Source: Lepidodermella squamata (taxonomy: Eukaryota; Gastrotricha). From it: a DNA stretch of 64,000 nt. The notes beneath the pieces were generated by a model. The model saw only the letters and a program-made list of their open reading frames with translations, was not told where the DNA came from and made no database searches. The translations under genes and the position numbers were made by a program. Below are positions 56,866 through 64,000 of the stretch, one piece after another. Position 1 is the first letter of the stretch; every line of letters begins with the position of its first letter. The DNA lies in contig JBLDXI010000046.1 of NCBI GenBank assembly GCA_047495785.1, positions 496,001-560,000 on the forward strand, read 5' to 3'.

Positions 56866-57806
56866 CTGTAAAATATCAGTTGGGATTATATTATGGCTGT
56901 GTAATTAACTCTTGATCGACCTTGAGCAATCTGTATACCGTAAAATCCACATTAGAAGGCAGAACCTAAATAGAGGGCAGGCCCGTTTATAAGGTAGGGG
57001 GTAAAGGTCGATTGTTTGAAATAAAGGGTAGACCCGGTTTAGAGGGCAGTGCCCTTTGATTGGACACAAATGGTCCACATGAAGCATGGAAGCCAGCTCG
57101 TAGAGGTTACCCGTTGTCCCTTGTCAGCTAATCCACCTTAATCTCTGAGTGCCAGCAAATGATCGCGAATCGTTCAAACAACGCTGAGCGCGATGGGTCG
57201 CTTTCTAGGGCAGGTGGTGGCTACGCGAAGTTGTCATTCTAAACAAGTTTGAATCGAAAGGGCGACGGCCTGAATCGGTTTGCATTTTTGAGAAGCGACG
57301 CAAAAAAGCTTGAAAGAGAGGCAGCAGTAAGCCCGCAGTTGTTTCCATCCACGCAACGCGTCGAAGAGGCTACTTCCTCGAACGAGCTCGACGCTGGTTT
57401 TGTCGAATTTTTTTAAAATTTGGCCATGCCATGTGTAATTTGTGTAATTTATTTAATCAATTTGAAATCTTTATACAGTTAGCCCCAAGTTAGCCATATT
57501 TTTTTCAGAGCCTACTACATAACTCTTATCTCCTCAATTTTCACCCAAGTGTGCGGTTCGCAATTTCAGCGGATTAGGCTCGAGCTCATTAGATAACATC
57601 TCTTCAGCTTGTAAACGGCGCACGTTTTTAATGGCAAGAAAACCCAAAAACACACAGAGGAACCTTTGGTCAGATAAATTCGAGGCTGGAAATACGCACA
57701 CGTACCCCCACCTTCCTACTTCCTCCACTGTTCATATGATGTTCAGCAACATGAGTGCAATCAAATATATACCACCATTGTTCTTTCCATAGCCGCTTGT
57801 TATTTG
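56866..57806. other. Intergenic upstream of the kinase gene
   Basis: No supported exon. A minus frame at 57534-57728 has one hydrophobic stretch but no splice partner. The kinase promoter is presumably here. Confidence 0.4.
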
Positions 57807-60392
57807 ATGTCGTCTGACAAGCCGAATAAGGCAGAGCAGAGCGACGGCGCGAAGCGGTCTGCAGTTTCGAAAAGCGATGGTAATCACCTTTCGGGAGAGT
57901 TAGCTGCGAACCTGCCAGTGCATGGATCCGCCCAAATAGAAGAGGCTAATCGGCCAGATAACTTCGACGTTGATTTGGACGCAGGATTTTCTTCTGTCGT
58001 CAATCGAGCTGAATGGAACGACGACCTTGCAGCAATATCCCTTTCAAGCTGTGAAAATGCGAACGTGGGTGCTTCATGCGCTGCGATTCCTCCTAAGAAG
58101 TAAGGGATTATTATAAATTTTCTATATAATATCAAGCTGCCACAGGGGAAAGGAGGCAGATAGAAATACATATGGATATTACTTTATTTTCATTTGAGAA
58201 CTCACATTTTCTTTGAATAGAACGATCCAGAAGTTTAAGCCCTTCGCTGAATTTACCAAAGTCAAAAGCTTGGGCAGTGGCTCCTACGGATCCGTTTGGC
58301 TTTGCAGAGCTGATTTGGCGGACTATGCTGTTAAGGTGGTCAATCTTAGTGCAATTCGACGGAAAAATCGAAGTAATCCGGAAATGGCTGAGAGGCTAGT
58401 CAAATTAGGCCGCAACGAGGTTTCTGGTCACATCCTGAAACGATATTTTTAATACATTGTCCATTTTCTTCATCAGCATGTCAATCTGCTGGATTTGAGG
58501 CACGCCAATATAGTCTATGTGTACGGCGCATTTGAAGGTGACTCTCGCATCCTACTTCAAATATCATATTGAATCTTCAAATTATTCCAGAGCCTTTGTT
58601 TCAACTTGATGATACGAACCAACATGAGTTACCATGGCTATTGAATGATGAGATGTACTACCTCGTCATGGAATTTTGTCCAGGCGGAGATTTAGAAGCA
58701 TACATTAAGCGAACTAAGGAAGCAAATGCAACAATTCAAGAAGACTTGATTCGTGATTGGGCTCGGCAACTCGTTTCGGCCATAATGTGGCTGCAAAAAT
58801 ATTCCGCACTCCATCGCGATATCAAGCCGAAGAATATTTTCCTTTCAGCCGATGAAAAAACTGTTAAGCTGGGGGATTTCGGATTCGCCAAAATCTACCA
58901 AGGGTTATCATCTTCTACTGTGGTGCGGGGAGGTTGATAGCTACCGTTCTTCTTTTTCAGATCACATAGCGGTACGGCCGTTGGACTAGGAACTCCTATC
59001 TATTCCGCGCCTGAAATTTTCAACGATGAGAAGCACTCGCAAGCCAGTGATTGGTGGTCTCTTGGAGTCACGCTGTTTGAACTGGCTAATTTTCGCCTAC
59101 CTGTAAATAATATTCTAATTCATGATTTTTCTGTTAGTTATAATTAAAATTATGTTACTTCTTCAGTTTAAAAATACATACGAGATCATTTTGTAAGTCA
59201 AAGACCTTCTACTGCTTGCCCTTGGCCAGTTGGCCGCGACAAACCTTGGCATAGTAGATTGCTCTAAAAAGTATTTAATGTAACCCTTTCGTATTCAGGG
59301 GCTCGACGCAGCCGGAATTCGACGATGACCCCCGATTGTCACCAGATTTTCGTGAATTCGTGTTGTCTATGCTACGAAAAGAGAAATCACGACGTGCTAC
59401 AGCTGAAGATTTGGTTAAAAGCTCTTTTTTAACGCTACAACCGGGGGCCAGACGTGTAAATAAGTCAATCCCAACGAACGACACCACCATTGTGCTTGAT
59501 CCAGGAGCGGCTTTGAAGGCAAGATCGCATACAGTGCAGTACAACAATCAACATTCTATGTTATTAATTACAGTTGCTATTCAAATACTCAAGGCAAAGA
59601 GGGATGATGCGCGAAATTGAAAAATTGCTGGGGGATAAGCGTCTGAATTTGGACGTGAACAGTCGGAACGACGACGGCTTCACGCCACTGATGATTGCAG
59701 CCCAAGAAGGATTCGATGAATTTATGAAGCCATTGGTAGAAACGTATGGAGCCAAAGTTGACTTGTTGGACGATCAAGGCAGAACAGCAGTTTACATTGC
59801 TGCTAAAAATGGGCACATCAAAGTTGTGCAAGTCCTTGCTAAAAATTTGAAGGCAAATGTCCAAGCAGCTACGAAAGACGGAGCGACACCGTTATACATT
59901 GCTGCTCAGAATGGTCACTTTGAAATCGTGAAGCTTCTCGCTGGAGACTTAAAAGCTGATGTGAATGCAGCGACAAATACTGGTGCTACGCCGTTATACA
60001 TCGCTGCTGAGAATGGTTTCTTTGAAATCGTGAAGCTTCTCGCTGGAGACTTAAAAGCAGATGTGAATGCAGCGAAGATTACTGGTGCTACGCCGTTATT
60101 TATCGCTGCTCAGAAGGGTCACTTGGATATTGTTAACCTTCTCGCATACTCGTTCCATGCAGATGTAAGCAAGGCACGAGATGATGGTGCCACTCCATTA
60201 ATTGTCGCTTCCTATAGCGGCCACCACTCTGTGGTAGATTTGCTATTGAAGGTGCCTGAAATACAAGTAAATACTAAAATGCCTTTATTGGGATGGACGG
60301 CTTTATCTGCAGCCATAAACTGCGAGTCGACTGTCAAGCCTGGTGATAAACAGAAAACCATTGAGGTTTTGCGCAAAGCTGGAGCCATGTAA
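57807..60392 (+). CDS. NEK-like protein kinase fused to C-terminal ankyrin repeats
   Basis: Eight exons: 57807-58099, 58221-58419, 58477-58537, 58591-58903, 58961-59102, 59167-59192, 59299-59518 and 59574-60392; about 690 residues. A polar N-terminus of ~100 residues precedes the kinase: GSGSYGSV (P-loop), YAVKVV (Lys), LRHANIVYVYGAF, VMEFCPGGDLEAYI, LHRDIKPKNIFL (HRD), VKLGDFGFAK (DFG), GTPIYSAPE and SDWWSLGV. LHRDIK..NIFL with VKLGDFG points to the NEK group; catalytic residues are intact. About seven ankyrin repeats follow (TPLMIAAQEG through TPLIVASYSG). The exon 4 donor (GTTATC) and the last intron (GCAAGA at 59519, or a poorer GTGCAG 17 bases on) are uncertain. A cytosolic signalling kinase scaffolded by its repeats is likely. 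Confidence 0.82.
59891..60094 (+). repeat. 102-bp near-identical repeat inside the ankyrin exon
   Basis: GTTATACAT(T/C)GCTGCT...AATGGT starts at 59891 and again at 59993, with period 102 bp (34 codons; most ankyrin repeats have 33). The units are almost identical at nucleotide level, a mark of recent internal duplication. Confidence 0.85.
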
Positions 60393-63300
60393 AATAGAAT
60401 GCGAATTGCAAATTTCATCAGCTATCCTATGGAATATTTACGATTAACCATTCACTCAAATTCTAGTCCGATAATTTTCGACTATGTTTTGTTGATTCAT
60501 TTTTATGTCCCGCTCGATTTCTTGCGATTGCTGTGCAAATAAATTTTACAAAGTAATAATTTTAGCTGCCAATCTGATAACAAGACTTGCTGCGCCGTAA
60601 GCATTCATGCCGAAAGCTTTGAATAGAGAGGAGGCCTCAGTTTGAGAGCGAGCATGTGCTAATAAAAACTGCCTATGACATTATTGACAGAAATAAAAAT
60701 TTATATCGCCATATTTTCAAAAATTTACCAAGTGACGTTGAAAAACTTGGGGGTGCCAGCATATTCAGCGCCACTTCTCAATTTCAGGGTTTGGCTTATC
60801 TTGGAAAGTCGTACAAAGTGTGGATAATAAAACAACAACAAAATCTGTCGTGAATGATTTGAAAACCATATTCCTAAAAACCTTTTGTACAGACGAAAAT
60901 TTCGACAAATTGCTGCTCTACTCAAATGCTCAAAACGCTTTTGGTCGGTGAAAAATAATCGGACACTCAGTATTTTTATTGCTATATTAATAACTTTGGA
61001 TTACAATGTATCGTTTGTCTTACCCTGAGACGATAATTTTCAGTCATTAAAATTTTGGCTTTTACGAAATGTCTAAATTACTGAATTTCGCTGGTATTCT
61101 TGTTTCTTAATTGTTCAGGCTTAAACGATAAATATTCGGTTATTTTCAGGATCCAGGTAAATAAATAGGAAAAATCGGGAAAAAATGGAAAAAAATAGTT
61201 TGATCCTGAAAGGTAGAAGGCAGGTTTTCCAGCCAAGGAATTTTCCGCAAAAAGCTAGAGGTTGAGGCATGGCATTTCGTTATCTTTCGCTAAACTAATT
61301 CTCACTTCGCAGTGAAAATAAAGGAAAATCGTAAGTTTGTTAACGGTGACGAAGAAATATTTCACTGGGCAGTTAACTTCAGGTCGCAAAATGCCGAGAA
61401 CTTCCTAAGAAGTTTCATGAAAAACTGTCAATTTCGCGAACTGACTGCGGTTTCCAGCTTCAACTTCCAGTTTTTTCCAAAAACTGCAGTAATTTTCGAA
61501 AAAGATGAAACATGACAGTAAACGGCGTTTTCAGGCAGTTTCCTGCAATTTCCACTGGAACTTCGCAGTATTTCGTGCACTTGCTGCCCAGGGATTAAAC
61601 ATGGTGATCTACTCGCTACGCCTCTCAGAAATCTAAAAGATACTACCGTAAATTGGGGCAAAAAGGGCTCGGGAAAAAAATAACCCCTTGTTTTTTTCGC
61701 ATCATTACACGTTTCAGAGGGTCCTGGTTCCGATTTAATAAGAAGCTCAATTTGCCCCAGGTTTGGGGATTTTCAAAATTTATCTGAGCCGCGACAAGTG
61801 AAAACCGTAGCTTACGACATTTTTTTCAAATTTGAGTTCATTACATAGTCTAATGCAGTTTTTCGCGCTCATTTCAAATCTGAAACCCATTTTTTAATAT
61901 CTGCTACCGTTCTCAAGATATTAACAATTGAGTGCGCGCACATTAAAATCGCAATTTTTCAGGAGAAGCAAAAAACTAAAACAAAAAATTCGCACATATA
62001 AAAACGAAGTTTGATGAAACCTATGCAATATGGGTAGACGCCTCATTTAGTGGTTTGTATGGCCAACTAGGGCAGTTTGAGTCGCAGATTCTGAATTTAG
62101 CATTATTAAGAACCTAAGCCCCACCGATCTACCTCAAATTATCTCTTTTCTGTACAGCACTGATTTTTGCATTTTCCCGAAGTTATTGCCTCTCTGTTTT
62201 TGTGTTTATTGGACCACGGTTTATTGGACACAAAACCGACATTGCCGTTAGCTAGAAGTGAGCAGTCAAAAAGCCAAAAGGCCAATAGCAAAATAGCGAC
62301 ACGCCGCAGACGTTATTGAGATTTGAGGACCTTAAGGTCCTCAAAACCTCAACTCATGTTCGCAATGCAATCAAAATAATATTTGGGCACACTGTCTCGG
62401 TGTGTAAGGCATACATTTTAGCCGTTCTGCTATTGGGGCGCGATTAAAAAGAATTTAACGATTGAAGTATCTGCAACAGACCCAGCCGACATGATCGGTT
62501 TGAATAAATAATCCCAGTCGCCAATCGCCAATCGCCAATCGTCTTATTTAATCGTTTCCTCTGAATCGTTCCCTTTTCCCGCAATCTACAGTAGCATTGA
62601 GCTTGTTATCCCAATTCAACGTTATAGCAGACTTGACTAAAAAGATGAATGACCCATGAAGTTTCCAATAATTTGGAGAAAGCGCTCAAAGTGAAACTAG
62701 GAATTCATGCGCGAGAAATGGAATTTTTGCTGCTGACAGAAGCCTCGTGACTATGTTATGTCCTAGAAATAAAGAATTCCGATGCTAGGTACTGTCCTCT
62801 GCTCTACTCTACCTGTAGTATATTGGGTAAATAGATGAGAAATTAGTCTAGCCACAAACAGTCTTAACAGTCATAACATACAAACAGTCTTCTGAAAATT
62901 TCGAAGGAACATGATTTTAGCGGCGATTTTCCATTTTCCGACAAACTCAGTGGTTATCAAAGCTTTAGAAACCTAACTCTATTCATAGTAATGCCGGTAT
63001 ATCACAAAATACTCCAGTGATTACAAAGTTTAACGGAAAAATCGCAATAAAAATGCGAATTTTGAAGTTTTATTTGAAGTCAGCTGTATTCGGCACGTTG
63101 ACGTCAAAGGTCAAGTTTCGAATTTATGGGCGGTTTTTATGTCTAAAAATACTACAATTAACAGGCTTTGAAATGAATATGGTGTTCTCGGTCGAAAAAT
63201 GCAATGGCAAAAAGTTTTACGCGCACCCCAAATTTACCACAAAAACTAGGAAAAATGCGTAAATTTCATGTTTTTTGACGCACTCGCAATTTCAGGTTAT

Positions 63301-63801
63301 AGCATCAAAACTATGCATCGCAGAGAAAATCGGATTGCACCAGCAGATTCCTCATGAAAAACTGCACTAGAAAATCATGAAATGTCGATTTTGACAAAAT
63401 TCACCTGTCAAGCCTTCTTTACGGTAGGACGTCAAAACAGCGAATGCGCAGAACAGCGAAACCGACATAACAGCGAAAGCGACGAAACAGCGAAAAATCC
63501 TCCCCAAAATGCTGTGTAATGTCCTATATTAAAATCGCTGTTATGTCGCAAATTAGATTTTTCGCTGTTTTGTACGGTTTTCACTTGTCGCGGCTCATCT
63601 GATTTCATGCTGGAAATGTGAAATTCAAGGATCATGAATTAGTGTGTGAAATCTCAAGCTCATGCCCAAGTTTTCACGCCTATTAATTACTGGCTTGTAA
63701 TTGGTGGCCGCCGTTTCATCCGCATTATTTCAGCTTTTCGAATTAAATCAAATGCTCCCATTTCTGCTCTTCGCCGCTGATTTCGGCCGGTTTTTTAACG
63801 A
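60393..63801. other. Non-genic, repeat-bearing
   Basis: No supported gene. Notable pieces: (GCCAATC)n at about 62518-62540; an exact 25-bp inverted pair TGAGCCGCGACAAGTG... at 61785-61809 and 63573-63597; and several ACAGCGAAA units at 63435-63500 with opposite-strand TTTCGCTGTT copies at 63530-63570. These suggest one or more decayed foldback elements. Confidence 0.5.
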
Positions 63802-64000
63802 AATTCAACGGTACAACGCCGAAAATTTCAATAAACGCAAGTTCTAAGGTCCAATGTCTTCTAAAATGTATTATGAAATCACCCTCGTTTGAACGTCGTC
63901 CTGTTTTCGGTTTAAAAAATAAACCTTATTACCTGTGATAAAATTCCTGTGACAATAAAAATTGCGTTTATTGAAATTATCGGCGTTGTACCGTTGAATT
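63802..64000. repeat. 39-bp inverted repeats bounding a 199-bp element at the window end
   Basis: 63802-63840 (AATTCAACGGTACAACGCCG...) and 63962-64000 are reverse complements with one mismatch. The outer end of the right arm is the last base of the window, so the element may extend further. It resembles a small MITE. Confidence 0.75.

Noticed and set aside
57534-57728. Minus-strand 64-residue frame with a hydrophobic stretch
   Set aside because: No supporting exons or start context; overlaps the probable kinase promoter.
1-64000. CRISPR arrays, operons or ribosome-binding sites
   Set aside because: Spliced genes, tRNA type and AATAAA signals show nuclear eukaryotic DNA; no regular spacer-repeat array exists.

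Overview
The window is nuclear DNA from a compact-genome invertebrate animal. Genes are split by short GT-AG introns (mostly 45-70 bp, a few 150-250 bp) and end in AATAAA signals. The products are animal-type: class C (GABA-B-like) GPCRs, CCP/protease-homologue chimeras, EB-like cysteine-rich proteins, retinol-dehydrogenase-type SDRs and a NEK-like kinase. There are eukaryotic tRNAs and LINE, hAT, P-element and Harbinger-type transposon remains. The EB-like modules and GATA-rich promoters suggest an ecdysozoan (nematode, tardigrade or arthropod grade), but I cannot name the species from sequence alone.

Layout. 1-10.9 kb: tandem array of one family of secreted, cysteine-rich, probably GPI-anchored proteins. 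It holds a 3' partial gene, a pseudogene broken by a LINE relic, three complete genes and an 888-bp tandem duplication; a fifth, diverged gene lies at 15.5-16.7 kb. 12.1-14.8 kb: class C GPCR. 17.2-19.5 kb: a small single-pass membrane protein and a secreted protein with two MRH-like repeats. 19.7-24.1 kb: tandem intronless PQQ-type beta-propeller genes. 25.1-27.0 kb: protein with two LamG-like domains and a tail suggesting a GPI anchor. 28.2-30.4 kb (minus): second class C GPCR with an apparent one-base frameshift. 30.9 kb: tRNA-Ser(TGA). 31.0-33.4 kb: divergent SDR pair sharing a short GATA-bearing promoter. 33.6-36.7 kb (minus): multidomain serine-protease homologue lacking catalytic His and Ser. 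37.8-38.7 kb: long-TIR foldback transposon. 39.7-45.8 kb: small ankyrin protein, an orphan two-exon gene, another EB-type gene and a small secreted cysteine-rich gene with a duplicated signal-peptide exon. 47.7-54.6 kb: repeat island (perfect palindrome, inverted coding-like repeat, Harbinger-like element with TAA target duplication, hAT C-terminal relic, P-element/THAP9-type transposase gene). 54.8-60.4 kb: an orphan membrane protein and a NEK-like kinase fused to ankyrin repeats. 60.4-64 kb: repeat-rich DNA without a convincing gene.

Functionally the first 45 kb is strongly biased towards secreted or surface-tethered proteins and receptors. GATA-site clusters precede the propeller genes and the SDR pair, which fits, but does not prove, gut-type expression. 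Gene models below come from reading splice sites by eye. Where a model depends on a weak or non-canonical splice site, the entry says so.
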